Shown: positions 1-7,834 of the stretch, piece after piece | How positions within the stretch are numbered: the stretch's first letter is position 1 | Layout of the letters: each line of letters opens with the position of its first letter | Source of the DNA: Acidimicrobiaceae bacterium | Lineage (GTDB): Bacteria; Actinomycetota; Acidimicrobiia; Acidimicrobiales; UBA8592 | Reading direction: 5' to 3' | NCBI GenBank assembly: GCA_024641655.1 | Contig: JAHECR010000032.1 | Span: 1 to 38,001 of the forward strand | Length of the DNA stretch: 38,001 nucleotides | The notes under the pieces: model-generated | Databases searched by the model: none | Seen by the model: the letters and a program-made list of their open reading frames with translations, nothing else | Told to the model about the DNA's origin: nothing | Program-made: the position numbers and the translations under genes

Positions 1-1
1 C

Positions 2-136
2 GAAGCTGTCGTCACCGCCCCCACAAAGCCCGCTGCCAAGGCCTCGGCGCCCAAGGCGGGGGTCCGCAAGAGCACGGCTCGCAAGGCTCCCGCCAAGGCG
101 ACCACCGCCAAGCCCGCCGCACCCACTGCGGGCTGA
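2..136 (+). CDS. 3' end of a Lys/Ala/Pro-rich protein (partial)
   Basis: Only the last 44 codons are in the window; the frame is open from base 2 to the TGA at 134-136. The visible tail is made almost entirely of Ala, Lys, Pro and Thr with scattered Arg (for example KASAPKAG and ARKAPAKATT). This is the composition of the disordered, basic tails of actinobacterial HU/histone H1-like nucleoid proteins, but similar tails occur on ribosomal proteins, topoisomerases and translation factors. No folded domain is visible, so the function cannot be named; a DNA- or RNA-binding tail is an inference from charge alone. A strong hairpin at 195-226 follows the stop, so this is the end of its transcription unit. 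Confidence 0.75.
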   Translation, partial: EAVVTAPTKPAAKASAPKAGVRKSTARKAPAKATTAKPAAPTAG

Positions 137-194
137 GTCGCCTCCGACCAGAACGCCGCTCGTCGAGACCCCCCTCTCGGCGAGCTGAGCGAGC

Positions 195-226
195 CAGCGC
201 CCCGGTCCCCCCCGACCGGGGCGCTG
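195..226 (+). terminator. Strong GC-rich terminator hairpin
   Basis: Bases 195-207 (cagcgccccggtc) and 214-226 (gaccggggcgctg) are perfect reverse complements, giving a 13-bp stem with a six-C loop. It lies 59 bases after the stop of the basic-tail gene and before the convergent XRE gene. There is no U-run, as is common in high-GC actinobacteria. The remaining bases from 137 to 324 show nothing else I can name. Confidence 0.7.
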
Positions 227-324
227 CCGCGCCCGACCGAAGACCGGCGCGTCGATGACCGCAACCGCACCTCGAGCGCCGCCGAAGGGGCGATCGGGGT
301 GCCGGCGGGGCAAGGGCGTCGGTG

Positions 325-693
325 TCAGCGCCCGTTCGCGGTGACGTAGCTCCGGTAGACCGACAGCAGGGATTCCTGCTGGTCAGGAGTCAGGTTCGGA
401 TCGGCGTTGATCGCAGCCTCCACCGAGCGCGTCGCCTCGGCCGCGCCGTCTGCATCGATGTCGATCAGGCCGGCACGCTCGAGCAGGGTGTCGAGGGGAA
501 GACCCAACGCGGAGGAGATCCCCCGCATGACGCGCATCGACGGCTCGTGGAGGCCCCGCTCGATCTGGCTGATGTAGGGGTTCGAGACACCCGCAGCCGA
601 CGCGAGCTCGCGCAGCGACATCTCGGCAGCCTTGCGTTGCGCCCGGATGAATGCTCCGAGGTCGCCGAGTCCCTGCAAGTGATCGGTGGCCAT
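325..693 (-). CDS. XRE-family helix-turn-helix regulator
   Basis: A 122-residue protein. Residues about 10-72 form a classic Xre/Cro HTH: a first helix (LGAFIRAQRKAAEM), then SLRELASAAGVSNPYISQIE, in which the second and recognition helices lie, then GLHEPSMRVMRGISSALGL. The C-terminal 45 residues are acidic and lack a recognisable effector domain, so it is probably a small DNA-binding repressor or activator without a ligand domain. The start is chosen at the ATG 693, which sits 7 nt after a TACTCT -10 box (701-706 on the minus strand). The reading frame upstream of this ATG runs antisense through the globin gene and is not real. It is divergent from the truncated haemoglobin gene across 81 bp, so control of itself and of the globin is plausible but unproven. 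Confidence 0.88.
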   Translation of the reverse strand: MATDHLQGLGDLGAFIRAQRKAAEMSLRELASAAGVSNPYISQIERGLHEPSMRVMRGISSALGLPLDTLLERAGLIDIDADGAAEATRSVEAAINADPNLTPDQQESLLSVYRSYVTANGR

Positions 694-700
694 GTCGAGC

Positions 701-706
701 AGAGTA
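701..706 (-). promoter_or_regulatory. -10 box of XRE gene, leaderless
   Basis: On the minus strand TACTCT is followed by 7 nt and then the ATG of the XRE gene at 693, placing the expected transcription start on the start codon. No convincing -35 hexamer is seen. Confidence 0.6.
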
Positions 707-762
707 CCGGGACCTCGGGCTGCCGCCTCCTCCTCGTCTCGGCTGCCGGCGCGGGCGACCCG

Positions 763-768
763 TACACT
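763..768 (+). promoter_or_regulatory. -10 box of truncated haemoglobin gene, leaderless
   Basis: TACACT is followed by 6 nt and then the GTG start at 775. There is no Shine-Dalgarno sequence. The space between this box and the divergent XRE -10 box (707-762) could hold operator sites for the regulator. Confidence 0.6.
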
Positions 769-774
769 CGAGGC

Positions 775-1242
775 GTGGACAACGGCGACGACGAACCGGC
801 AGGGAGCCTCTACGAGGCGGTGGGTGGCGCATCTTGGTTCGTCGAGCTCATCGACCGTTTCTACGACCGAGTTATGGCCGACCCCATCCTCGCGCCGATG
901 TTCCCGGCAGATCTGACCGAATCGAAACGCAACGCCGCCCACTTCCTGATCCAGTATTGGGGTGGGCCCACGACGTACTCCGACGAGCGCGGCCACCCGC
1001 GCCTGCGGATGCGTCACGCGCCCTTCGCGATCGGGCGTTCCGAGCGCGATGCCTGGGTGGGTCACATGCGGGCCTCGGTGGAGGACATGGACCCGGCGCC
1101 CGAGGTCCAGACGGCGCTGCTCGAGTACTTCGAGATGGCGGCCACCGCCATGATCAACCGCTCCGAGACGCCGGCCTCGGCTCGGGGCTCAGTGATCGTG
1201 ATAAGCGACGGCAGCGACGACGGCGAGCCTCCTGCTCGCTGA
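775..1242 (+). CDS. glbO: Group II truncated haemoglobin (trHbO)
   Basis: A 155-residue haem protein expected to bind O2 or other diatomic ligands in the cytoplasm. It follows mycobacterial GlbO closely: Tyr30 in RFYDRV (B10 position), the YWGGP motif at 61-65, the proximal haem ligand His81 in RMRHAPF, and Trp94 at the G8 position in RDAWVGHM. The C-terminal 25 residues are low-complexity and poorly conserved. The GTG start is chosen because it follows a TACACT -10 box by 6 nt; the longer open frame upstream is the antisense of the XRE gene. GlbO proteins are linked to O2 handling, peroxidase activity and oxidative or nitrosative stress. The neighbouring divergent XRE gene may regulate it, but this is inference. 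Confidence 0.9.
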   Translation: MDNGDDEPAGSLYEAVGGASWFVELIDRFYDRVMADPILAPMFPADLTESKRNAAHFLIQYWGGPTTYSDERGHPRLRMRHAPFAIGRSERDAWVGHMRASVEDMDPAPEVQTALLEYFEMAATAMINRSETPASARGSVIVISDGSDDGEPPAR

Positions 1243-1342
1243 GGACGATTGCGAGCCTGAGCATCGTGAGGATCATCGCAGGTCAGCTACGACGTGGAGC
1301 GAGGATCTTCGGCCGCAGGATTGCGCCGACCTTCCAACGACG

Positions 1343-1364
1343 GGCAGCGGCTGCCGCCTAGTCT
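1343..1364 (+). promoter_or_regulatory. Promoter of MDR gene with adjacent dyad
   Basis: TAGTCT at 1359-1364 is a good -10 box, predicting a start near 1371 and a leader of about 29 nt. Immediately upstream, 1343-1355 is a perfect 6+1+6 palindrome (GGCAGC G GCTGCC) lying in the -35/-10 spacer, a suitable place for a repressor operator. The rest of 1243-1342 shows no gene. Confidence 0.4.
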
Positions 1365-1399
1365 CGAACTGCCGATGGGCAGCCTTGGAGGAGGAGCAG

Positions 1400-2338
1400 A
1401 TGCGAGCAGTCGGGATCATCGATTTCGGAGGTCCGGAGGTGTTGCAGGTCGTCGATCTCCCTGAGGTCCATGCCGGACCCGGCCAGGTCCGCGTGAGGGT
1501 CCACGCGGCGACGGTCAACCCCACCGACACCTTCCACCGCAACGGCGCCCGCGCCGAGGCGCTGGCGGCTGGGCCGCCGCCGTACATCGCCGGCATGGAC
1601 GTCGCCGGGGTCATCGACGAGATCGCCCCAGACGTCGTGACCGACCTCCGCGCCGGCGACTCGGTGATGGCAATGGTCATGCCGTCAGGCCAACACGGGG
1701 GGTACCGCGAGAGCATCGCCCTGCACGTCGACGCCGTGGCCCGAGCGCCACAGGGCGCGTCGCATGCGGAGGCATCGACGCTGCCCATGAACGGGCTCAC
1801 CGCCCGTCGCAGCCTCGACCAGTTGGCGCTCGTTCCGGGCCAGACCCTTGCCGTCACCGGTGCGGCGGGCTGCTATGGCGGCTACGTGGTGCAGCTCGCG
1901 AAGGCCGACGGCCTCCGTGTCGTCGCCGACGCCGCTCCCGCGGACGAAGCGTTGGTGCGCTCGCTGGGCGCGGACGTCATCGTTCCCCGGGGCGACGACG
2001 TCGCGGCCCAGATCCGCGCCGTGGCTCCGGGTGGCGTCGATGGACTCGCCGACGGTGCCGTTCAGAACGCGTTGGCGATCGGAGCAGTCGCCGACGGCGG
2101 GGGATTCGCCACCGTGCGCGGATGGAAGGGGACCGGCGAGCGGGGGATCACCGTCCATCGGACCTTCGTGGGCGACTACGACCGGCGACGCGACCTGCTC
2201 GAAGCGCTTCGGGAGCTCGTCGAACAGGGGAGACTGACCCTGCGCGTCGCCGCGACGTTCCCGCCCGAGGCAGCACCAGAGGCCCATCGGCGCCTGGAGG
2301 CCGGCGGCACCCGAGGCCGTCTGGTCATCACCTTCTGA
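1400..2338 (+). CDS. Zinc-independent MDR oxidoreductase (quinone reductase-like)
   Basis: A 312-residue member of the medium-chain dehydrogenase/reductase superfamily, quinone oxidoreductase/zeta-crystallin branch. The N-terminal GroES-like domain (about 1-125) includes GPGQVRVRVHAATVNPTD, and the catalytic-zinc cysteine pattern of alcohol dehydrogenases is absent. A Rossmann domain carries the NADPH-binding loop TGAAGCYGGYVVQLAK (about residues 154-169). It ends with the usual GGTRGRLVITF-type strand. The likely reaction is NAD(P)H-dependent reduction of a quinone or activated alkene; the substrate is not known. The ATG at 1400 is preceded by a strong GGAGGAGG Shine-Dalgarno (1387-1394, 5-nt spacing); an in-frame TTG at 1385 lies upstream of that site and is rejected. 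Confidence 0.88.
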   Translation: MRAVGIIDFGGPEVLQVVDLPEVHAGPGQVRVRVHAATVNPTDTFHRNGARAEALAAGPPPYIAGMDVAGVIDEIAPDVVTDLRAGDSVMAMVMPSGQHGGYRESIALHVDAVARAPQGASHAEASTLPMNGLTARRSLDQLALVPGQTLAVTGAAGCYGGYVVQLAKADGLRVVADAAPADEALVRSLGADVIVPRGDDVAAQIRAVAPGGVDGLADGAVQNALAIGAVADGGGFATVRGWKGTGERGITVHRTFVGDYDRRRDLLEALRELVEQGRLTLRVAATFPPEAAPEAHRRLEAGGTRGRLVITF

Positions 2339-2402
2339 CGACGCCCACGGCGCCCGAAGCGAACGGGAACTCCAACCAACGCGACCGGAGGGAGGGCGCC
2401 GG

Positions 2403-2419
2403 GGCCGTCTCGGACGGCC
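2403..2419. terminator. Short hairpin between convergent MDR gene and tRNA-Val
   Basis: GGCCGTC (2403-2409) and GACGGCC (2413-2419) form a 7-bp perfect stem with a 3-nt loop in the gap between the MDR stop and the tRNA 3' end. It could terminate either strand. There is no U-run. Confidence 0.4.
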
Positions 2420-2461
2420 TGCGGCCCGCGAGATCCGTGCTGCGTGAAGGGAGCGTTGCGG

Positions 2462-2535
2462 TGGACCGTACTGGACTTGAACCAGTGACCTCTCGCGTGT
2501 GAAGCGAGCGCTCTAGCCAACTGAGCTAACGGTCC
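2462..2535 (-). tRNA. tRNA-Val (anticodon CAC)
   Basis: On the minus strand the 74-nt gene folds as a full cloverleaf. The acceptor stem is GGACCGT/ACGGTCC. The D arm is GCTC...GAGC and carries the AGTTGGCTA loop. The anticodon stem is CTCGC/GCGAG with loop TTCACAC, giving anticodon CAC, which reads the Val codon GTG. A 5-nt variable region and a T arm ACTGG/CCAGT with loop TTCAAGT follow, then discriminator A. The CCA end is not encoded. It is a single isolated tRNA gene, convergent with the MDR gene. Confidence 0.95.
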
Positions 2536-2548
2536 CCGAAGGGCCGTC

Positions 2549-2554
2549 ACTCTA
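2549..2554 (-). promoter_or_regulatory. -10 box of tRNA-Val
   Basis: TAGAGT on the minus strand lies 13 nt before the mature tRNA 5' end, a usual distance for a tRNA promoter with a short 5' leader removed by RNase P. Confidence 0.5.
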
Positions 2555-2612
2555 GTGCCGCCGAAGGCGAATAGCGACGTCGACGGGCGCCCGCCGGTGC
2601 CCCGACGGGCAC

Positions 2613-2618
2613 TAGCGT
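2613..2618 (+). promoter_or_regulatory. -10 box of small membrane protein gene, leaderless
   Basis: TAGCGT is followed by 6 nt and the GTG start at 2625. No Shine-Dalgarno is present, as expected for a leaderless mRNA. Confidence 0.5.
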
Positions 2619-2624
2619 CGCAGT

Positions 2625-2834
2625 GTGCCAATCATCCGAGAGTCCGACCCCCGTATCGGCTGCCTGGCGGTGCCGCTCTCTGCGTTGGGAGCACTGGCGA
2701 TCGTGGCCCTCGGAGCCGCATCCGTCGGCGCCGATGCCTCCACGGCATCGGCCGTGGGACTCGGCGGCGGTGCGCTGGGCGCGCTCGTCGCCGTGTGGGT
2801 GTTGCGTACCACGGGTCGACCGGGCGGTCGCTAG
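2625..2834 (+). CDS. Small two-helix membrane protein, unknown function
   Basis: A 69-residue protein. Two hydrophobic segments are separated by a short polar turn: about residues 12-33 (from IGCLAVPLSALGALAIVALG) and about 41-60 (from SAVGLGGGALGALVAVWVL). The ends are Arg-rich, MPIIRESDPR at the N-terminus and RTTGRPGGR at the C-terminus, so it should span the membrane twice. Glycine-rich helices suggest close packing or oligomerisation. No family is recognised. The GTG start is supported by a TAGCGT box 6 nt upstream, and the hydrophobic periodicity supports a real gene rather than chance. It lies between tRNA-Val and the thiol peroxidase; nothing in the context gives it a role. Confidence 0.6.
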   Translation: MPIIRESDPRIGCLAVPLSALGALAIVALGAASVGADASTASAVGLGGGALGALVAVWVLRTTGRPGGR

Positions 2835-2927
2835 GGTTTCACCGGTCCCGGACGTGTTTTCGCGCGTCTGGCGCGCTACAACGAGGCAGCTGAAGACAGC
2901 TGGCTTCACGATGTGGGTCGCTCAGCG

Positions 2928-2952
2928 GCGTCCGCGCCGTCGGCGCGGACGC
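2928..2952 (+). promoter_or_regulatory. Perfect hairpin upstream of tpx
   Basis: GCGTCCGCGCCG (2928-2939) and CGGCGCGGACGC (2941-2952) are perfect reverse complements around a single central base. The RNA would form a stem of about 10-11 bp with a tiny loop. It is either a terminator for the small membrane protein gene 94 nt upstream or a leader structure of tpx. Confidence 0.5.
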
Positions 2953-2971
2953 TCAGAACACCTTCGAGCCG

Positions 2972-3007
2972 GCCAGAACAGCCAGAACAGCCAGAACAGC
3001 CAGAACC
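2972..3007 (+). repeat. Four tandem copies of a 9-bp unit in the tpx leader
   Basis: GCCAGAACA is repeated head to tail at 2972, 2981 and 2990, followed by GCCAGAACC at 2999. This 36-bp array ends 22 bases before the tpx start codon and lies right after the 2928-2952 hairpin. The unit is purine-rich and unpaired compared with its surroundings. It could be a slippage-prone leader, a protein- or RNA-binding array, or a translation enhancer. Confidence 0.85.
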
Positions 3008-3029
3008 CCTGAACCAGAAGGACGAATCC

Positions 3030-3527
3030 ATGGCACAAGTCACCCTCGGCGGCAACGTGGTCAACACCAGCGGCGATCTGCCCGCGATCGGCAGCCAGGC
3101 TCCGGCCTTCACGCTGACGAAGTCCGATCTCAGCGCGGTCTCCCTCGCCGACTTCGCCGGCAAGAGCCTCGTGCTCAACATCTTCCCGAGTCTCGACACT
3201 GCGACGTGCGCTACCAGCGTCCGCACGTTCAACGAGCGCGCTGGCGACCTCGACAACACGGCGGTCCTGTGCGTGTCGGCGGACCTGCCGTTCGCCGCCG
3301 GTCGGTTCTGCTCGACCGAGGGGATCGACAACGTCATCACGGGATCGACGTTCAAGAACCCGGAGTTCCTCGAGGATTACGGGATCAAGCTGGTGGACGG
3401 ACGGCTCGAGGGCCTCGCGGCGCGTTCGGTCGTCGTCGTCGGTGCCGACGGCGTGGTGCGCCACACCGAACTCGTGCCGGAGATCGCCCACGAGCCCGAC
3501 TACGACGCAGCTCTCGCCGCGCTCTGA
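3030..3527 (+). CDS. tpx: Thiol peroxidase Tpx (atypical 2-Cys peroxiredoxin)
   Basis: A 165-residue cytoplasmic peroxiredoxin that reduces H2O2 and organic hydroperoxides with electrons from thioredoxin. Family features are all present: N-terminal beta hairpin ([17 protein letters not shown]), peroxidatic Cys60 in [15 protein letters not shown], and resolving Cys94 in [11 protein letters not shown] further Cys81 lies in VLCVSAD. Length and spacing (34 residues between the two catalytic cysteines) match E. coli Tpx. The ATG at 3030 is the family start; its SD (GAAGGACGA, from 3017) is reasonable. The leader holds a hairpin and a 9-bp tandem array. The secretion ATPase begins 38 nt downstream but appears to have its own promoter. 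Confidence 0.96.
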   Translation: MAQVTLGGNVVNTSGDLPAIGSQAPAFTLTKSDLSAVSLADFAGKSLVLNIFPSLDTATCATSVRTFNERAGDLDNTAVLCVSADLPFAAGRFCSTEGIDNVITGSTFKNPEFLEDYGIKLVDGRLEGLAARSVVVVGADGVVRHTELVPEIAHEPDYDAALAAL

Positions 3528-3553
3528 CCTTTCGCCGGCATCTGACGCTCTGT

Positions 3554-3559
3554 CATGAT
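3554..3559 (+). promoter_or_regulatory. -10 box of EssC-like gene, leaderless
   Basis: CATGAT is followed by 6 nt and the ATG at 3566. There is no SD. The match to TAnnnT is off at the first base, so this is weaker than most others in the window. Confidence 0.42.
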
Positions 3560-3565
3560 GTCTGC

Positions 3566-6500
3566 ATGTATTTCAGTATCTCTGATTCAGAAGGTGCTCG
3601 GGATGTGATGCTGCGAGGCATCACATCCGACACCCTGGTCCGCGACCTCCGGGATGTGCTGTGGCCCGACGCGGGTGCCGGCGACCTGAGCGTCGACGGT
3701 CGCGCCGTACCCGTCGAGGAAACCGCAGATGGGGCCGGCGTCCTGTGTGGCACCACGCTGGCGCTCGTGCCACCACACGAGGGGAGCGCTCCAGCGGCGC
3801 TCGACGCGGGCCCAGAGCCCGACGACCGTCCTGGACTGGTGGTCACCATCGTCGCGGGGCCGGCCGCAGGCGCCTCGGCACTGCTGAGCACCTCGCTCAC
3901 CATTGGCCGTGACGCGAGCGCAAACCTCGTCGTCGACGACGCCACGGTTTCGCCAAGGCACCTGCGCCTGTCATCTCACGGCGCCGAGGTCACCATCGAG
4001 GACCTCGAATCCCACAACGGCACCGCCGTCGACGGGCAACCCGTGGTCGGCGTCGTCACGGTGCCGGCCGGCGCCACGATCAGTGCCGGCGCCAGCAGGT
4101 TCCAGGTTCGGTCGCGGCGAGTTGCCGATCGCCACCAGGCAGCGGCTTCGACCACCGGCGCCGAAGGCGGAAGGTTGCCGTTCAACCGCCCGCCCCGCCG
4201 GCAGACACCGAGCTCGCCCGCTCCGATCGGCGCGCCCAAACCCGAACCGACGGCAGGCCCCTCGCACGGCGTCCCGGCGGCCGCGCTCGTGGGGCCGCTG
4301 CTGACCGCCGCGGCGGTGGTCGCGGTCACCGGCACGTACCGGTACGCAGTGTTCGGAGTGGTCGGCCCGCTGTTGTTCGTAGCCCAGTCGCTGTACCGAC
4401 GACACCAGCGAGCTCGTGGGCTCCGGCGAGCACGGGAGCGCTTCGGGGCCGATCTCACACGGTTCACCGAGCAGCTCACCGCAGCGACCAGCGCAGAGCG
4501 ACGCCGGCTCGAAGCACGCCTTCCCGATCTCGCCGAGACCCTGCGCCGAGCCTCACTGCCGTCGACGACTTTGTGGGAGCGCAGGAGCTACGACGAGGAC
4601 CTACTACGTCTGCGAATCGGGAGTGGCACCCGGAGGTGGGAGCCCCCGGTCACGGGCCCCACCGACAACGACGACCTCGCCGACATGATCGCCGACGCAT
4701 CGCTACTCCGTGGCGCCCCGATCGAGGTGGACCTCCGCGCCGGAACAGTGTTGGGCCTGGCCGGAGATCGTGCCCGGGCCCTCGGAGTTGCCCGCTCACT
4801 GATCTGTCAGGCCGCGGTGCATCACGGGCCGTCCGATCTTGCCGTCGCCGTCCTCACGAACGAGAAGCGATGCGCCGACTGGGACTGGGCGAAGTGGCTT
4901 CCCCACGTTGCCCTCGAGGACGGCGGGGTCCGCATCGCGGTCGACCCCGACACCGCGTGGGCCTCTTCCGAGGCCGCCGTCCACCAGCCGCCGCCGGCGG
5001 GCACCCTTCTCCTCGTCGTCGACGATCCGGAACTGCTGGCCGGACGCGATGGTCGGCTTCGCCGGTCGTTGCGACATGAGGCGAATCCCGTTGCGGCGGT
5101 GGTCGTCGCCGCTTCGGTCGACGCGCTTCCGGCCGCGTGCACGCTGGAGCTCGACCTGACCGACGACCTGGGATCGGCGCAGCTCCACCCGGTCGGGCGC
5201 GATCGCAACGAGCGGGGGCCGGTGGTTCCAGTCGACCAGCTCGTCGTCGACGGGCTCACCGACGACGCAGCGCGACGCTGCGCACGGCTGCTGGCACGGT
5301 ACGAGGACCCGGACCTGGCGGGACCACGCCAGGGGCTGCCGAAGCAGGTCGCACTGACCGACCTCCTCGATCTGACGGCGATTTCGCCTGGGGCAGTATC
5401 GGCTTCGTGGGATCGTCGTGCCGCCGACACGCAGCTGTCGACCCCGCTCGGGGTCACCGCGGACGGGACCTGGTCGATCGATCTCGTGGAGGACGGACCC
5501 CATGCGCTCGTCGCCGGCACCACGGGGGCCGGCAAGTCCGAGCTCCTCCGGTCGCTCGTCGTCGGGCTGGCGGTGCGATACCCGCCCGAGCGCGTCACCT
5601 TCGTCCTCATCGACTACAAGGGAGGCAGCGCGTTCGACCGCTGCGCTCTGCTTCCGCACACCGTCGGGTTGGCAACCGATCTCGACGAACACCTCGCCGA
5701 GCGTGCGCTGCGTTCGCTGGAGGCGGAGCTGCGGGCACGAGAATCCCTGCTGCGACAGGCCGGCGCACCCGACATCGTCACATACCAGCGCGAGGGCAGC
5801 CGCCGCGGACCTCTCCCGCGTCTAGTCGTGGTCATCGACGAGTTCGCAACGCTCACGAACGCCTTGCCAACCTTCGTCGGCGCGCTGGTCGCGATCGCGC
5901 AACGGGGAAGGAGCCTCGGGCTGCACCTCGTGCTGGCCACGCAGCGGCCGGCCGGCAGCGTGAGCGGGAACATCCGCGCGAACACGAACCTCCGAATCGC
6001 CTTGCGCGTCCGTGACCATGCCGATTCGATCGACGTCATCGACGTCGCCGACTCGGCGGCGATCAGCTCAGCGCGTCCCGGCCGCGCCCATGTCCGCAAC
6101 GGTCGGGGCGAGCTACTCGCCGTGCAGACCGCGCAGGCGTCGATGCTCGTCGGAAGCGGGGAGCACCACGAACTCGACGTGACCCCCTTCACCGTCGACT
6201 CCACGGGGGAGCGCCCCTGCCGGCGCGCTCCCTCCCTGTCGCCGCAGGTGGCTGATCTCGAAGGGCTGGTCGCCGCGTCCGTCGAAGCATTCCGGACCTC
6301 CGGAGCCCCGACCCCTCGGGCTCCGTGGCTGCCGCCGCTCCCCGCACGGATCGGCCTCCACGGCCTCTGCGACCTCGAAACGCCGAGCGACGGCGCCGCC
6401 ATCGGTTACGCGGTGGCCGATGATCCCGACCATCAACGACAGTTCGTACACTGCTGGCGCCTCGATGATGGTCACCTGGCCATCATCGGATCCGCTGGGA

Positions 6501-7834
6501 GTGGCACAACGACCGCCGCCCGAACGGTGGCCCTGGCTGCGGCGAGCAGCTGCACCGTGGACGGACTCCATCTCTACCTCATGGACTTCGGTGGCGGCGC
6601 GCTCACCGCCCTGGCCGGCCTGCCCCACGTCGGTGCGGTCGTGACACCCGGCGAGCCTGAGCGACTCGTCCGGCTGCTCACCTGGCTGCGGGAGGAGCTC
6701 GACAGCCGCCGGCAGGCTCACACGAAGTCGGCCGCAGAGCGAGCGCGCGTGGTCGTGGTGGTCGACCACATCCCCGGAGTGCTCGCGGAGCTCGAGGGCA
6801 CGGGCGACCCTCGGTCCGCCGAAGCCTTCGAGCGGATCATGGGCGACGGGGCCGCAGTTGGCATCCATGTCGTCGTGACCGCGCCGAGCCCGCTCGCACT
6901 GCCGCTTCGACTGTCGGCGACGGTCACCCAGCGAGTGGTCCTCCATCTCGCCGAGGGAGGGGATCGAGTCCACTTGGGTGGCGGTCCGAGACCGACGATC
7001 GGCGGCCGCCCGGTGCCGGGGCGGGGCATCGATCCGGCGACCGGCGTGGCAGTCCAGGTCGCCGGTGGCGACGACCCCGCCGCCCTCATCGAGCGGATCG
7101 TCGCGAACGTGTCGGTGCCGGCGCGCCCGCCCCGGCCGGTCGTGGCGCTGCCACGCGCGGTTTCGAGCCTGGGCCTGCGGGGCAGCCGTCGCGGCGGCGT
7201 CCTTCGCGTTCCCCTGGGCATCGACGGTGCCTCGTTCGACATCGTGCATCTCGATCTGGCCAGCGGAGACCGGCTCCTGGTGGCGGGACCGGCGCGCAGC
7301 GGCGTGAGTACCACCCTGGAACACCTCGCACACAAGGTGCGCGACGCTGACCCCGATGCCGTGCGGGTCGCGGTCACCCAGGGTTCGAGCCCGCTCAGCT
7401 CCGCCGGCGAGCTGTTCGATGCCGTCGGAACGCTGCACCAGTTGGAACCGGTTCTGGACCGGGCAATCACCGACCGGACCCACCGCTGGTTGGTCCTCGT
7501 CGACGATGCCCACGCTCTCGACAACGCGGCGTGCTTGGAGCGTCTCAGCAGCACGCGGCACCTCATCGTCGCCGTCGGTGGCCGCTCCGACCTCCTGCTC
7601 GGCGCCTACGGCCACTGGGCCCGTACCGTTGCCAGGACCGGCCGCGGGCTCCTGCTCATGGCCCGCAGCGACGTCGACGGCGAGCTGCTCGGCGCGCGTC
7701 TCCCTCGCAACCCGATCGTGCCCATGCGTCCAGGTCTCGGGTACTCGGTGGGCCCCGAACCGCCACGGCTCGTCCAGGTCGCGGGCGCCGACCTCGCGGC
7801 GAGGCGCCAGCGGGCCCCTGATCGGGGAGCGTGA
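3566..7834 (+). CDS. EssC/EccC-type type VII secretion ATPase with FHA domain
   Basis: A 1422-residue FtsK/SpoIIIE-family protein. Residues 1-70 look like a beta-grasp (ubiquitin/YukD-like) domain (inference). An FHA domain spans about 91-181 (IGRD at 113-116, then SPRHL and SHNGT). A Pro-rich linker leads to two membrane helices at about 237-275. A degenerate ATPase-like region covers about 370-580. P-loop module 1 is intact: GTTGAGKS with Lys657 and Walker B VVVIDEF with Asp758-Glu759. Modules 2 (GSAGSGTT, about 975) and 3 (GPARSGVS, about 1241) lack the P-loop lysine, having Thr981 and Val1247, though Walker B-like strands remain. One active and two degenerate modules is the pattern of EssC and EccC motors that push WXG100 proteins across the membrane. 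The next gene encodes a WXG100-like protein; no EccB, EccD, EccE or MycP gene is in the window. Confidence 0.88.
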   Translation: MYFSISDSEGARDVMLRGITSDTLVRDLRDVLWPDAGAGDLSVDGRAVPVEETADGAGVLCGTTLALVPPHEGSAPAALDAGPEPDDRPGLVVTIVAGPAAGASALLSTSLTIGRDASANLVVDDATVSPRHLRLSSHGAEVTIEDLESHNGTAVDGQPVVGVVTVPAGATISAGASRFQVRSRRVADRHQAAASTTGAEGGRLPFNRPPRRQTPSSPAPIGAPKPEPTAGPSHGVPAAALVGPLLTAAAVVAVTGTYRYAVFGVVGPLLFVAQSLYRRHQRARGLRRARERFGADLTRFTEQLTAATSAERRRLEARLPDLAETLRRASLPSTTLWERRSYDEDLLRLRIGSGTRRWEPPVTGPTDNDDLADMIADASLLRGAPIEVDLRAGTVLGLAGDRARALGVARSLICQAAVHHGPSDLAVAVLTNEKRCADWDWAKWLPHVALEDGGVRIAVDPDTAWASSEAAVHQPPPAGTLLLVVDDPELLAGRDGRLRRSLRHEANPVAAVVVAASVDALPAACTLELDLTDDLGSAQLHPVGRDRNERGPVVPVDQLVVDGLTDDAARRCARLLARYEDPDLAGPRQGLPKQVALTDLLDLTAISPGAVSASWDRRAADTQLSTPLGVTADGTWSIDLVEDGPHALVAGTTGAGKSELLRSLVVGLAVRYPPERVTFVLIDYKGGSAFDRCALLPHTVGLATDLDEHLAERALRSLEAELRARESLLRQAGAPDIVTYQREGSRRGPLPRLVVVIDEFATLTNALPTFVGALVAIAQRGRSLGLHLVLATQRPAGSVSGNIRANTNLRIALRVRDHADSIDVIDVADSAAISSARPGRAHVRNGRGELLAVQTAQASMLVGSGEHHELDVTPFTVDSTGERPCRRAPSLSPQVADLEGLVAASVEAFRTSGAPTPRAPWLPPLPARIGLHGLCDLETPSDGAAIGYAVADDPDHQRQFVHCWRLDDGHLAIIGSAGSGTTTAARTVALAAASSCTVDGLHLYLMDFGGGALTALAGLPHVGAVVTPGEPERLVRLLTWLREELDSRRQAHTKSAAERARVVVVVDHIPGVLAELEGTGDPRSAEAFERIMGDGAAVGIHVVVTAPSPLALPLRLSATVTQRVVLHLAEGGDRVHLGGGPRPTIGGRPVPGRGIDPATGVAVQVAGGDDPAALIERIVANVSVPARPPRPVVALPRAVSSLGLRGSRRGGVLRVPLGIDGASFDIVHLDLASGDRLLVAGPARSGVSTTLEHLAHKVRDADPDAVRVAVTQGSSPLSSAGELFDAVGTLHQLEPVLDRAITDRTHRWLVLVDDAHALDNAACLERLSSTRHLIVAVGGRSDLLLGAYGHWARTVARTGRGLLLMARSDVDGELLGARLPRNPIVPMRPGLGYSVGPEPPRLVQVAGADLAARRQRAPDRGA

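Noticed and set aside
1385..1399. TTG start for the MDR oxidoreductase
   Set aside because: It lies upstream of and overlaps the strong GGAGGAGG ribosome site that serves the ATG at 1400.
2972..3007. Tandem 9-bp repeat as a CRISPR array
   Set aside because: Units are 9 bp and head to tail without spacers, and there are no cas genes.
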